Shown here: positions 18,855 through 28,607 of the stretch, one piece after another
Layout: the number at the start of each line of letters is the position of its first letter
How positions within the stretch are numbered: position 1 is the stretch's first letter
NCBI RefSeq assembly: GCF_902364355.1
Contig: NZ_CABJDK010000001.1
Span: forward strand, 1 to 64,000
Direction: 5' to 3'
Source: Collinsella aerofaciens
GTDB lineage: Bacteria > Actinomycetota > Coriobacteriia > Coriobacteriales > Coriobacteriaceae
DNA: 64,000 nucleotides
Position numbers and translations under genes: made by a program
The notes under the pieces: model-generated
Database searches by the model: none
The model's input: only the letters and a program-made list of their open reading frames with translations
Told to the model about the DNA's origin: nothing

Positions 18855-19528
18855 ATCGAATCCCCTGTCACAAATAATTGTTACTGAAGAATAATTATCT
18901 AACAATCAGTCTCACATCGGAAGTCCAGTTACTTAAAGCGCGGGGATTGTTGTTACTTCCTTTGAATATCAATACTCCGTGAAGCAAATCCGACTAGTAG
19001 AGCAAACAATAGAAAGGGTTTAAAGTTTTTGTATCTATGACTTTCCTGGTGCTTTCCTATGCCCCCCCCCCTGAACTAGCCCCCCTACCTTCGTCGCCCG
19101 TGGGACAACTTCCACCGATCGAGGGTCGAGCTCCCTGCCGCGGTGTTCGGATTCCGCATCACGAGCCCCGATGCCTTGTCGAACAGTCCGTCAAGGGCAC
19201 GGAGGAACGTATCGCCTCTCATGAAGAACTCATCCCGCCCGCTCAGGGCGATATTGCTCGTGAGGACCATCGCATCCGTCGCCGTGGCGGAGGATCATGC
19301 TCCTCATGTTGTCGGTGAGCACAGCCAATGACGCACACGGCGCCGAGAACGTATGCAGCGTCCCGATGAGGAGGTTCTCCTGGCGCGCGTTAGCTAGGTG
19401 TTTGACTACAAGAAAGCAAGAGGTAATCCTTTGGTTGAGGTATTCGCGGATGCAATCCGGTTGAATCTTGGCAGGAACAAACGACCGCCAACCGCAATAA
19501 CCAGTAGAAACGCAACTAAGCTAAGTCA
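18855..19528. other. intergenic region with decayed element
   Basis: The first 160 bases upstream of the autolysin start are AT-rich and probably hold its promoter. From 19062 a run of ten C residues begins a GC-rich block extending to about 19400 with a broken ATPase-like frame on the minus strand. The remainder to 19528 shows no gene. Confidence 0.5.
19085..19400 (-). pseudogene. frameshifted ATPase fragment, IstB-like
   Basis: On the minus strand a frame reads QENLLIGTLHTFSAPCASLA, then after a one-base shift near 19270 continues VLTSNIALSGRDEFF, RGDTFLRALDGLFDKASGLV and a stop at 19085. The 'V-x-T-S-N-x-x' (sensor I) followed by 'ALDRLFDKA' resembles the C-terminal half of IstB/DnaC-like ATPases that accompany IS21 transposases. 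The Walker motifs are absent. It is clearly broken; the family assignment is tentative. Confidence 0.3.
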
Positions 19529-20266
19529 TCATTCGCCTGCGGATCCAAATGGCCTACGCGCGGATTGTATGCCACTTTTAAGAGATGGATAATTCCAACG
19601 GTATGCAAAAAAGCTATCGTAAGCAACCTTTTGCGATTCCCACCACTCATCGTACTCATCCCATTCCGTTTGCCCTATAAGTTCGGATAGCTTGCCGTAG
19701 GCATCGTGGAGAAAATACTTTGAGAATCTTCTGCCTGTCTTATGATGAAATACCGCAGGATGTGTAATAACTTGCTCGTAAGAATACCGCTCTGTATTCT
19801 CTCTCGATTCTATGGGATTGAAATAATCAACGAACTGAGGAACATCTCTGCAGTCGTCAAGAATATGCAGCAAATCGCCATGGCAAATCTTGTTTCGAAT
19901 ATGCTCGCAGTAAGCTTCCCACCATTTCTTTGTATTGCCCGACAAAAGCCCTTTACTTTTCGCAGAGTTGATGACTGGCCTCAAGGTTTGGTTCTCAAAC
20001 ATCTCACCGTGGTCTTTTCGTATTGATGGCACTTCATCAAGGTTCGAAACAACCATTCTTAAGGTGAATTCAAGAAGAACAGAGGTAGCAATAATTGCAG
20101 CTTGGTAGTTTCCGCACAAATGAGAGCTACACGCCTCAAGCCATAGGTTATTGAGGGAAGGCTCGACCCAAGGGAGGGCTGGCGGCAAATCTGTACCGTT
20201 ACTATCAACGCTTTGTGCGAACATGCCCGCCGCATTGTCTTTTTCAATGTGCCAAATCTCTATCAT
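19529..20266 (-). CDS. uncharacterised HEPN-like protein (RNKICH motif)
   Basis: I do not recognise this 245-residue protein by name. Residues 36-75 form helices typical of HEPN-like folds (LEACSSHLCGNYQAAIIATS, LLEFTLRMVV), and residues 124-129 read RNKICH, which fits the R-x4-6-H motif that forms the RNase site of HEPN toxins and defence effectors. DUF4145-like proteins share this layout. The ATG at 20266 has TGGAGG seven bases upstream, so I prefer it to the longer frame from 20341. Its neighbour on the opposite strand also carries an R-x4-H motif. A role in phage defence or RNA cleavage is inferred from motif and context only. Confidence 0.5.
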   Translation of the reverse strand: MIEIWHIEKDNAAGMFAQSVDSNGTDLPPALPWVEPSLNNLWLEACSSHLCGNYQAAIIATSVLLEFTLRMVVSNLDEVPSIRKDHGEMFENQTLRPVINSAKSKGLLSGNTKKWWEAYCEHIRNKICHGDLLHILDDCRDVPQFVDYFNPIESRENTERYSYEQVITHPAVFHHKTGRRFSKYFLHDAYGKLSELIGQTEWDEYDEWWESQKVAYDSFFAYRWNYPSLKSGIQSARRPFGSAGE

Positions 20267-20743
20267 GGGCAAGCCTCCACATGTGGGGGAAGAATAAGGG
20301 CTCGACGGCAGAAACGCGGAACCACTAAGCATCAGTTTCAAAGATAATATACTGCGCTGCTGATAGAGTGGGCAATTCTCGTTCTCGCGATTAAGCCAAT
20401 GGACCGCAGCATGCTCCTCGGTAATAGCCGTCGCTTTCGCGAACCATAAGCCAATTGACCAGTCTGGGCCTATTTAACCAAAACAGAACCAGACGCATTC
20501 AACCATGCACCGCTTACGTTGGAGCAGCAATCGAAACCACTTAGTATTAGCCACTCGTTATCAAACATGGCAAACATAATCTAGATCCAGCACCATGGGC
20601 CACCGATATTGAGGCGTCCTGTTGTCATCATAAACGTGAAAGCCTAACCTAGCCCTTACAAAGGCAGCAAACGCAAAGTGAAACGATGACCCCCACCGTG
20701 ATACAATCCCATCAAATTAAACTGTTGACAGAAAGGCTCTACC
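20267..20743. other. intergenic region between divergent HEPN-type genes
   Basis: About 475 bases with no convincing coding frame; promoters of both divergent genes must lie here. Two short near-repeats, TTAAGCCAATGGACC near 20393 and ATAAGCCAATTGACC near 20448, sit 55 bases apart and might be regulator sites. I see no antitoxin-sized gene with a ribosome binding site. Confidence 0.4.
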
Positions 20744-21715
20744 GTGCCGCCCAAATCCACCAACTCCCTTATGAAGCATCTCCGGAATCAAGGGATTTCA
20801 ATCGGTGGTTCAGGGCAAAAACGAAAGCTCAAGAACATCGGCTACTACCATGGATACAAAGGGTTTCGGTTCGTGGGAGATTCGTCGAATAGGCTCCACA
20901 TCAGCGATTTCAACCAGATTATATCTCTTCACGCCATGGATATGCAGATCAAGACCCTGCTCTATCCACATATCATGACAATTGAAACCGCCCTAAAGAA
21001 CTACACGCTAGAAGCAGTGCTTAGCTATGCCAAAAGCGAAGACTTCGATGATATCTACAGGAGCTGTCTGACGGCATACAGAGGATATAATCCCGGTACG
21101 GGTGACTACAAGAAGTCTTGGGCGAAAAGGCTCAGACTGCGGCAAAACGTTGACGGGCTAATTTTCCGTGAGCAGGACAAAAAGCCATTTTTCAAACACT
21201 TTCGCGATCGAGGGAGAACGATCCCGATCTGGGCTATCTTCGAGTCCATGACCCTGGGAGAGTTCGGCAATTTCTACGCCTGCCTCGATCGTCCCATTAA
21301 AGGTGCCATCGTCACCGACTTGGGGATGCCCTCCCAATATGATTCAGAGTCCCTCCTTCTCTCCATCATCTTTGCGCTCAAGGACCTGAGGAACGCCATC
21401 GCTCACAACGCCATCGTCTCGGATGTTCGATTCAAAACAGGCGACATCTCGAAGAACGTCGGGAAGCTCTTGAAAAGTGAGACGAACATCGGCTTAATCA
21501 ACTTCTCCGATATCACCGACTACGTTATTCTCGTCGTCTATCTTCTTGGACTTCTGAAGCTGCCCAAGACTGATAGGAAGCGGCTTGTTTCCGATTACGA
21601 GGGTATTCTACTTCGCTACAAGAAGGAGCTTCCTCTTGGAATCTACGGCAGCTTTGTGCGCACCGAAACCCAGAAAAAGCTCAAACTTCTGAAGATATAT
21701 GTCACGAAATCGTAG
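20744..21715 (+). CDS. Abi-like (AbiD/AbiF, Abi_2) HEPN-family protein
   Basis: This 323-residue protein has the Abi_2 layout: an N-terminal LMKHLRNQGISI and LKNIGYYHGYKGFRF, a helical centre (MQIKTLLYPHIMTIETALKN), PIWAIFESMTLGEFGNFY near residue 161, and ALKDLRNAIAHNAIVSD with Arg216-x4-His221 near the C-terminus. Abi_2 proteins include lactococcal AbiD/AbiF, which stop phage growth by killing or arresting the infected cell; the HEPN motif suggests RNA cleavage. The start is GTG at 20744 with GAAAGG upstream. A strong terminator follows at 21777. It is monocistronic, next to a second HEPN-like gene and mobile debris. Confidence 0.75.
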   Translation: MPPKSTNSLMKHLRNQGISIGGSGQKRKLKNIGYYHGYKGFRFVGDSSNRLHISDFNQIISLHAMDMQIKTLLYPHIMTIETALKNYTLEAVLSYAKSEDFDDIYRSCLTAYRGYNPGTGDYKKSWAKRLRLRQNVDGLIFREQDKKPFFKHFRDRGRTIPIWAIFESMTLGEFGNFYACLDRPIKGAIVTDLGMPSQYDSESLLLSIIFALKDLRNAIAHNAIVSDVRFKTGDISKNVGKLLKSETNIGLINFSDITDYVILVVYLLGLLKLPKTDRKRLVSDYEGILLRYKKELPLGIYGSFVRTETQKKLKLLKIYVTKS

Positions 21716-22056
21716 AGGACAGAATGTTGTGGTAGACTTTTTAACAACAGCGGTGGTAGCCTTCGGGCGACACCTGGAAGGGCCCGACAAGTTCGGGCCC
21801 TTCTTTTTTCGAGCACCTAGAGCGCCACCATGGCAAGCGAAGTATAAGGCGCTATGTCCTTCTGGGCGATACTCCCATCGGTTTTCGATTAGCTCATCCC
21901 TCTAAATCCTAATCATTAATCACTGACTCAGACGGCAACCAGCAGCACTCCGGGCTCGCAAGAGCAGAAGAGATAATATAACCCACTCGTCAACGTCATT
22001 TTAGGGAGCTCATGACGGTTACCTCAACAGTCGTGGACCTGGATGGAAGCCTCGAT
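21716..22056. other. intergenic region after the Abi-like gene
   Basis: It contains the Abi-gene terminator (21777-21809). A 31-codon frame from the ATG at 22012, after TTAGGGAG, reads MTVTSTVVDLDGSLDLEPFE and ends inside the antisense ATPase fragment; it may be a gene start cut off by an insertion. Nothing else is apparent. Confidence 0.4.
21777..21809 (+). terminator. intrinsic terminator of the Abi-like gene
   Basis: GAAGGGCCCGA (21777-21787) pairs perfectly with TCGGGCCCTTC (21793-21803) around a five-base loop, and six T residues follow. Confidence 0.9.
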
Positions 22057-22650
22057 TTAGAACCGTTCGAGAATCTCCTCGGCATTCTCTCGCAGATAGA
22101 TATCTAGATCCGGCACGGCAAACTGCACATAGCCCCTCTGCGGCGTCTGAATAACCTCTCTTTGTAGCAGTTTGGCCCTAATAGAGCTGATCTCATTGGT
22201 CTTTTTACCCATGCGCTTGGCAATCTCGGATGATTTGGACTGTTGTTTGTCCTCGCACATCGCCAAAAGGTATTTGATATCGTTAGGCCCCAGTCCGGAA
22301 ATCGCTGGCTCGTGAACAACATCGTGAAAACGAGCCTCTGCCAGCGCAATGCCTTCGGTGACGTCGCGCTCGCTCACAATGGCACTTTTGGCGCGCTGCC
22401 AAATGGAATAACCGACCAGTTGCACCAGATAGGCATAGCCCTTAGTGGCCTTAGCGGCTCTCGACAGAAGATTGTCCTCTATGGTCAAACCAGTCGCGAC
22501 AAAGCTATCGCCCATAGAGAGAGCTACCTCCACCTGGTTGATAGGCGCCAGATCTTCGGGGAGGGCACGACGCAAGAACGTAAGCGCCTTGCCGTTAATA
22601 AGATCCATAACACCGGCGGGTAAACCAGCAAAGGCAAGTGCAATATCTAC
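22057..22650 (-). pseudogene. AAA-type ATP-binding protein, N-terminally truncated
   Basis: Translation from a stop near 22650 gives IALAFAGLPAGVMDLINGKA and TFLRRALPEDLAPI, the central 'AGLP...LTFLRRA..L' part of an AAA ATPase found in actinobacteria. YLVQLVGYSIWQRA and a winged-helix-like C-terminus (SSEIAKRMGKKTNEISSIR) follow. The Walker A and B region, normally the first 200 residues, is missing. The 183-codon frame from the ATG at 22608 could still be expressed, but no ribosome binding site is clear. It appears to have lost its 5' part by insertion or deletion in this island. Confidence 0.6.
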
Positions 22651-22800
22651 TTATATCGAATAATATCGAGCTGTATAAGCTTGTATAAACTTATCGCGGA
22701 AGTATCGAGCTTTCGTAATTTGTCTTAGTAAGTAGTCCAACCTTGCTTTCTTCCAAGCTCATAGCGAAAGAAAGTTAAGGACTTCCTAAAAACCATTGCC

Positions 22801-25287
22801 TTAGACCGAGAAATACTCGCTCTCAGCGGATAAGTTCGGCCCCAACCATGGATCGCCCGTCAAGAAGAACTCAGGCCAGCGCTGCATGAACAGAGCTTGC
22901 TCGCGCTTCCAGCGGCGCAGCTTTTCCTCGTTGGCCTCTTCCCTGCCGCGCGAGGTGAACTCGTAGTGGTACAGCTCGGCATAAGGCGTAAAGATAGTAC
23001 GGTAGCCAGCCTCCCATACGCGTAGACAAAAATCTGCATCGTTAAATCCGACGGCGAATTCCTCGTTATAGCCGCCGACCTGCTCAAACACATCGCGACG
23101 GACCATCTGGCAGGCGCCCGTTACGGCACTAAAGTTGCCCGGGCGCACAGCACGGGCAAGATAGCCCTCGCGCTTTGCCGAGAAGTCCTGGTTGGCATGG
23201 GCAAGTGCGCCACGCACGCCAACTAAAATGCCGGCATGCTGCACCATATGATCGGCAAAATAGAGTTTGGCGCCCACCACGCCCGCATCGGGACGCTGCA
23301 GATAGCCCATCATCTCTTCGATAAAGTCGGGGCTTATGACCTCGGTATCGTTGTTGAGCAGCAGCAGGTAATCGCCCTTGGCATGCTCAACGCCAAAGTT
23401 GATGATCTGGGAGTAATTGAACTCGCCCGGCCAGTACACAACGCGCGCCATGCCCTTGCCTTCGGATGCTGCAGCCACGCGCTCTGGCAGGGTTTCGTAA
23501 TACGCAAACGTCTCCGGGGCTTCGCTGTTGTTCTCCACCAAAACTATCTCGTAATTGGCATACGTGACCTTCTGAGCGATCGACATCACGCAGACATCGA
23601 GCGTCTCGACGTGGTCCTTGGTGGGAATCACAATGCTCACCAGCGGCGCAGGCTCCGGTAGTGCATAGCGTATGCGATAGACAAACGGCGTCTCGGCATC
23701 CTCGACCGTTCCGCGAACGTCCAGCGAGTCAAGGTGGCGCTGCAGCGCAAGGCGCCCGGCCTCGATGGCATACGGTTTGCTATCGGCAGAACCATCGGCG
23801 GTCGATCCCGGATGCACGCGCCAGTGATACAGCACGTGCGCGACATGCTCAAACCGCGCGCCCGCCGCAAGGCAGCGAAGCGTAAGATCGTAATCCTGGG
23901 CGCCCGCGACGTCTTCCGGCGACATGCCAATACGGTCGATGAGTGCCTTCTCCACCATCAGAAAATGCGTCACGCAGTTATGGCTATAGAGCAGGTCGAC
24001 GTTAAGCTGCGTCTTAAAGACCGGCTGACCCCACTCCCCCGTTTTCTGGAACATGTCCTCGTCGCAGAATAGGACCTGAGGACGCTCGTCCTCGTCCTCC
24101 TTGTTCAGCGCGGCGACATAGTGGAACAACGCATCCGGCTCCAAGATGTCGTCGTGGTCCAAGAATGCGATGTAGTCGCCTGTCGCTTGCTCGATACCTG
24201 CGTTGGTGTTGAGCACAATGCCGCCGTTGCCGGGAAGCTCGATGCGACGGATGCGCTCGTCGTTGGCGTCCGCCGCAAGGTCGGCCACCGCATCCCATTC
24301 GGGTGAGGCGTCCATCAGCTGCAATTCCCAGTTGTCATAGCTCTGGGCTAGCACCGAACCCAGCAGCTCGCGCAGGTAGACCCGATCACTCTTGTAGCAC
24401 GGCACCACAATGCTCACGAGCGGCCTATAGGCAAAGGCCGCCGAAGCGACACGCTGGCACGCTAAATCGCCCGGCTTTGCGCGATGCTGCTCAAACCAAC
24501 GTCGATAAGCCGCGTCGTCTGCACGCGCGTCCTTCATGCGGTTCCAGCTGTCGTCGACCATGCCGTTGTACAGGCGACCATCCATAGCGCAAAAACCACT
24601 CTGAATCTGCTCCGTGGGATCGCTCACAATCGCGACAAAATCTCGTATATCCCGAGGCATCTCTACGCTCAGATACGTTTTATTGACGCGGCAACCGTTG
24701 CGCTGCGGCACATCGACCTGCGACTCAAACACATGCACGGTGGCATCAATCGCATTCATGTGCGTATCGAGAATCTGGAGCTCAGGTGCGCACTGGGGGT
24801 CTCCCGCCCAGGTAACCTCATAGCGCCACACCGCGCCGGCGTCTGCCGGCAAATAGCGAATGGCATCGATCTCGTAGCGGCCGCAGTGTTCGCCACGCTG
24901 CGCATCGCGGATAAGCGCACACAGCGCAGGCTTTGCTTTGTAGTTAATCTTGGATTCCAGCTTGGCCACGCGGCTATCGAGGCGAATGGAGCCCAACCTT
25001 TGGCCACCGGATGCAAAAACGGCATCCATCGACGAGCCATCCAAAAACGGAAGCACCAAGACGGCGAGCTCGCGCTCGTAATCGGAAACGGAAGGGCAAA
25101 GCGCCAGCACGCGGCCATGATCGACCGGGAGCACCAGCGACGGCACGCAAGAACCGCTCGTCGTCGCATGGGCAAACGCTTGAGAACCCTCCCGCTCAAT
25201 AAGCGCGGCGACATCCTGACCGGCAAAACGAAGCAACACAAACAGACGGCCCTGACTGCGGCAAAGTGCCAAACGCTTGATACTCAT
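22801..25287 (-). CDS. two-domain family 2 glycosyltransferase
   Basis: This 828-residue protein has an N-terminal beta-rich region (1 to about 290), a first GT2 domain (VSIVVPCYKSDRVYLRELLG; IAFLDHDDILEPDALF) and a second (VSIVIPTKDHVETLDVCV; LLLLNNDTEVISPDFIEEM; FNDADFCLRVWEAGYRTIFT). Both domains look catalytically intact, so it may add two linkages. It shares architecture with the protein at 1831-4212, though its codon use is GC-rich. The ATG directly follows the TAG of the preceding gene. It is the last gene of the five-gene operon starting at 29711. Confidence 0.87.
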   Translation of the reverse strand: MSIKRLALCRSQGRLFVLLRFAGQDVAALIEREGSQAFAHATTSGSCVPSLVLPVDHGRVLALCPSVSDYERELAVLVLPFLDGSSMDAVFASGGQRLGSIRLDSRVAKLESKINYKAKPALCALIRDAQRGEHCGRYEIDAIRYLPADAGAVWRYEVTWAGDPQCAPELQILDTHMNAIDATVHVFESQVDVPQRNGCRVNKTYLSVEMPRDIRDFVAIVSDPTEQIQSGFCAMDGRLYNGMVDDSWNRMKDARADDAAYRRWFEQHRAKPGDLACQRVASAAFAYRPLVSIVVPCYKSDRVYLRELLGSVLAQSYDNWELQLMDASPEWDAVADLAADANDERIRRIELPGNGGIVLNTNAGIEQATGDYIAFLDHDDILEPDALFHYVAALNKEDEDERPQVLFCDEDMFQKTGEWGQPVFKTQLNVDLLYSHNCVTHFLMVEKALIDRIGMSPEDVAGAQDYDLTLRCLAAGARFEHVAHVLYHWRVHPGSTADGSADSKPYAIEAGRLALQRHLDSLDVRGTVEDAETPFVYRIRYALPEPAPLVSIVIPTKDHVETLDVCVMSIAQKVTYANYEIVLVENNSEAPETFAYYETLPERVAAASEGKGMARVVYWPGEFNYSQIINFGVEHAKGDYLLLLNNDTEVISPDFIEEMMGYLQRPDAGVVGAKLYFADHMVQHAGILVGVRGALAHANQDFSAKREGYLARAVRPGNFSAVTGACQMVRRDVFEQVGGYNEEFAVGFNDADFCLRVWEAGYRTIFTPYAELYHYEFTSRGREEANEEKLRRWKREQALFMQRWPEFFLTGDPWLGPNLSAESEYFSV

Positions 25288-26355
25288 CTATACTTCTCGC
25301 TTTCCCAGGGCGTTCGCTACCATGCGTTTGCAGGCACCCAGGCGCCCAAACCTCAAGACGTCGTAATCGAACATGATCTTTTTGCACCCACGGGCATTGG
25401 GGGCCTTGCTGGTAAGCGCCACACGCACCATAGCAGCAACAGAAGGAGCGCATTGTACGAGCGCATCATCGCTGCCCACGGCAGAACCGGCAAGTGCCGT
25501 GGCAACGGCAGCAAACACCTTGCCGCAGTCCGAACCCAGCAACCTGAGCGCATCGTACAGCACCAGGTCGCAGAGGAAGTACGCCAGGTCATCGGCATGC
25601 TGAGCATCGAGACCGTCGCGCTGCCAGTCAGCCAGCACCGCGGAGTAAATCTTCACGTGCTCCAGCAGACGCGTCTCGTCGTCATAGCGCATGGTGTCCA
25701 TAAGTGAGCCCTTGCGCGCCACGCGGTAGTCATACAGCTTGTTCGAAATAAGCGCGCTCTTGCGCGAGCGACCGTACACGGCAAAATCGAAGACCTGGTC
25801 CTCGCCATACTTAACGGTTTCGTCGAACACGATCCCGTTGCCCAACAAAAACTCACGTTTGCAGGCGGTGCGCCATGCAAAGGGGCGAGACGCTTCCTTA
25901 AACAGCAGGCCAGAGCTATAGCCTTCAAACGACACATCGCGCGGGCTCAGCACATAGTTAAGCCACGGATACCCCGCCTCCAGCGGATACGGGTTCGCGC
26001 CAAAGGTCAAAACATCACAGCGCTCTCGCTCAAAGGCATCGACGATCACGCGGCATGCATCGGGCGTAAACCGGTCATCGGAATCCAAGAACGCAACGAT
26101 GGACGCCGTGGACGCGGCGATGCCTGCATTACGCGCACTCGACAGGCCGCCGTTCTCCTTATCGACCAGCGTAAAGCGCGCGTCCTTTTCGCAATAGGTA
26201 GCCGCAATATCGCGCGAGCCGTCCGGCGAGCCGTCGTTGACCAGCACGCCTTCCCAATCGGGCATGTCCTGCGCAAGCAGGGAGTCCAGGCACCAGGCCA
26301 GGCACTCCTCCACGTTATAGATGGGAACGACAACGGAAATCTTGGGGGTAGCCAT
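25288..26355 (-). CDS. family 2 glycosyltransferase
   Basis: A 355-residue enzyme with ISVVVPIYNVEECLAWCLDS, LVNDGSPDGSRDIA, NGGLSSARNAGIAA and VAFLDSDDRFTPDACRVI, the standard GT2 set. VKYGEDQVFDFAVY supplies the late ED motif. The C-terminal third has no membrane helices. I start it at the ATG at 26355, with GGAG nine bases upstream; a TTG at 26361 is possible. It lies in the middle of the five-gene operon, 12 bases after the gene upstream. Sugar specificity is unknown. Confidence 0.85.
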   Translation of the reverse strand: MATPKISVVVPIYNVEECLAWCLDSLLAQDMPDWEGVLVNDGSPDGSRDIAATYCEKDARFTLVDKENGGLSSARNAGIAASTASIVAFLDSDDRFTPDACRVIVDAFERERCDVLTFGANPYPLEAGYPWLNYVLSPRDVSFEGYSSGLLFKEASRPFAWRTACKREFLLGNGIVFDETVKYGEDQVFDFAVYGRSRKSALISNKLYDYRVARKGSLMDTMRYDDETRLLEHVKIYSAVLADWQRDGLDAQHADDLAYFLCDLVLYDALRLLGSDCGKVFAAVATALAGSAVGSDDALVQCAPSVAAMVRVALTSKAPNARGCKKIMFDYDVLRFGRLGACKRMVANALGKREV

Positions 26356-26367
26356 AGTCAAGTGCTC

Positions 26368-27486
26368 CTACTGTGCGACCGGAACGTCATCGGGGTGCGG
26401 ATTATCACCGTAGGTGCGCTGATACGTCAGCACGCGCCAGACCAACGGCAGCCCACCGATCTTAAAGTAATGCTTAAACGTATTGAGCTTGCCCGGCTTC
26501 TTAAAGTCAAAGCGCGAATCGATATAGGCGCGGGGCGACTTGATCATCAGACGCAAGTCGGTCTCGCCACGCGGATCGAACAGCGACAGGTCAAAGCGAC
26601 CGGCATCCCAATCGGACTTGAGCTCGGGAGAGGCCTTCTCCCAAAACTGCTCGCGTAACTCATCGACCAGGCGCTCATCATTCCAACGGTACGTATCGAC
26701 CTTCATGCGCATTAAAATGCCCTGGAGCTGAGCCTTGAGCTCGGGACGTTCATCCAAAAAACGTTGCATCTCGGCATATTCGTCGCACACACAAAACACC
26801 TTGTTGGGCGAATTAACGGAGCTCTTCTCGTTATCCTGGCGATAGCACAAAATGGGGTCCGCGATAAACGCAGCACGCTCGGCGCATGCCCAGACCTTAA
26901 AGTTAAAACCCGCATCCTGATACGAAGCGCCCGGCGTGGGAAGGAAGCGAACCTGATTGTCGTTGAGGAACTCGCGCCGATAGATAGCCGACCAAATGGA
27001 AGGTTTGCGGTAGAAGATGCCCGGGCGATCGACGGGGCGATACGCGGCGCCCGTCATATGCTCGTCGATGATCCCAAACAGCTCGCGGCGCTCGCTGGGC
27101 GTGGACCAATACAGGTAAAAGTCGCCCTTTACCACATCGGCATGCTCAGCATCGGCCTTGGCGACCAGCTTTTGGAGCGAATCCTCAAACATAAAGTCAT
27201 CGGACTCAAGGATGCCCACGTACTCGCCGCGCGCCATCTCCAGGCCGCGGTTCATCGAGTCGCCGTAGCCGCTGTTGGCTTTGTCAATCATCTTTACACG
27301 GGGGTCGCGCTCCATGTACTCGCGGATGATATCTGGCGAGCTATCGGTGGAGCCGTCGTTGATGCAGATGATCTCGATGTCCTTGAGCGTCTGCGCCACG
27401 GCGGAATCGAGGCACTCGCGCAGGTAGCGCTCAACATTGCAGATGGGAACAAGCAGCGAAACTTTAGGGGTATCAGAGTTCTGCAA
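26368..27486 (-). CDS. family 2 glycosyltransferase (paralogue of 28608-29711)
   Basis: This 372-residue protein has LLVPICNVERYLRECLDSAV, ICINDGSTDSSPDII, MIDKANSGYGDSMNRGLEM and VGILESDDFMFEDSL. The ESDD motif replaces the more common DxDD. The first 110 residues are nearly the same as those of the gene two places upstream, showing a duplication within the operon, while the C-terminal halves differ more. Enzymes of this kind occur in capsule and teichoic-like polymer loci. Translation starts at TTG (27486) with AGGAGG five bases upstream. Confidence 0.85.
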   Translation of the reverse strand: MQNSDTPKVSLLVPICNVERYLRECLDSAVAQTLKDIEIICINDGSTDSSPDIIREYMERDPRVKMIDKANSGYGDSMNRGLEMARGEYVGILESDDFMFEDSLQKLVAKADAEHADVVKGDFYLYWSTPSERRELFGIIDEHMTGAAYRPVDRPGIFYRKPSIWSAIYRREFLNDNQVRFLPTPGASYQDAGFNFKVWACAERAAFIADPILCYRQDNEKSSVNSPNKVFCVCDEYAEMQRFLDERPELKAQLQGILMRMKVDTYRWNDERLVDELREQFWEKASPELKSDWDAGRFDLSLFDPRGETDLRLMIKSPRAYIDSRFDFKKPGKLNTFKHYFKIGGLPLVWRVLTYQRTYGDNPHPDDVPVAQ

Positions 27487-27560
27487 GAGAACCTCCTGTT
27501 GGATAGCGTGTAACAGGGTTATTTTAGCAGCCGAGTTGCGGCGGGCGGCAGCGCCTGGAA

Positions 27561-28601
27561 TTAGATAAAGCGCTCCAGGCAGGCTTTGAGACCGCGAGTC
27601 GAAAGATAGAACAGCGTTGCGTCTGCCATCGAAACGCCCGCGGTCGCCGCAACGAGCTTGTGGGCAACACGGCGAACGGCGCCCTTAGCAGGCATATCCG
27701 CCCACTCCGTTCCCAAAAACGTCGTGAGGTCCATGTTGACGCGAGCCGCCACGCGGTGGAAGTCATCGGAATCCAGGCGCGCCAGGTCGAACACAATGAG
27801 GTCCAAAAACCAAGTTATCAGCTCGCCGGGGCACAGGTCCAAAAGACCGTAGGCCGCCCAGTCCTCCAGGACCTCCACGAGCATCCTCATGTGGGCGTCA
27901 AGCTTTTTGGCGCGAGCCTCGGCACTGTTGAACTCGTGCGTCGCCGATTCGCTCTCCATCACGTAGTGGTAGAACTTGTCCGGCATGACGACGGTCTTGC
28001 GGGCAAGCGCATAAGCCACAAATTGGAAGACGACGTCCTCGCCCAAAGCCAAACCGGGGGCGAAGCGAATGCCTTCGCGATTGAGCAGCTCGCGCGAAAA
28101 AGCCGCACGGCAGGCATAGGGCTGCGCATTCGAATGGAACAGCAGTTGGGGATCACGGGCGCCGAAGGCACCAGCTTTGGGGCTCATGAGTTGCTGGACG
28201 CGTTTGGGGGCAGCATCGGCAGGTTCACAGACGCCGCCAAAAACGGCGGCCTCGGCATCCGCAGACTCCATGGCATGCAGTACGCGCTCGACCGTCTGGG
28301 CATCGATGTAATCGTCGGCGTCCACAAAAAAGACGGTCTCGCCCTCGGCGACATCGATACCGGCATTTCGAGCACACGAGACACCCGCGTTTTCCTGGTC
28401 AATCACAAGTACGCGATCGTCGGCCTGCGCGATCTGACGCAACACGTTCAACGAATCATCAGTCGAACCGTCGTTGACACACACAACCTGAATCGAGCGC
28501 TCGGACTGGGCCAGCAGCGAATCGAGGCATCGCTGAATGGAGCGCGCAGAGTTGTAAACGGGGACGACAATGGTAGCTTTAGGACGCGAGGCCTCTCCCA
28601 T
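27561..28601 (-). CDS. family 2 glycosyltransferase
   Basis: A 346-residue GT2 enzyme: TIVVPVYNSARSIQRCLDSL, VCVNDGSTDDSLNVL, NAGVSCARNAGIDVAEGE and VFFVDADDYIDAQTVERV. LALGEDVVFQFVAYAL is the late ED motif. It most resembles 25288-26355 in layout, including a GEDQVF/GEDVVF block. A 74-base gap separates it from the next gene and only 6 bases from the one before. It belongs to the same operon. Confidence 0.85.
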   Translation of the reverse strand: MGEASRPKATIVVPVYNSARSIQRCLDSLLAQSERSIQVVCVNDGSTDDSLNVLRQIAQADDRVLVIDQENAGVSCARNAGIDVAEGETVFFVDADDYIDAQTVERVLHAMESADAEAAVFGGVCEPADAAPKRVQQLMSPKAGAFGARDPQLLFHSNAQPYACRAAFSRELLNREGIRFAPGLALGEDVVFQFVAYALARKTVVMPDKFYHYVMESESATHEFNSAEARAKKLDAHMRMLVEVLEDWAAYGLLDLCPGELITWFLDLIVFDLARLDSDDFHRVAARVNMDLTTFLGTEWADMPAKGAVRRVAHKLVAATAGVSMADATLFYLSTRGLKACLERFI

Positions 28602-28607
28602 GTCGAC

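Noticed and set aside
8131..19345. 24-base similarity (21 matches) between debris at 8131-8154 and 19327-19350
   Set aside because: It could mean one parent element, but in a GC-rich 64-kb window a match of this length is near what chance gives.
24484..25707. 407-codon plus-strand frame across two GT2 genes
   Set aside because: It crosses the boundary of two well-supported minus-strand genes and lacks recognisable domains.
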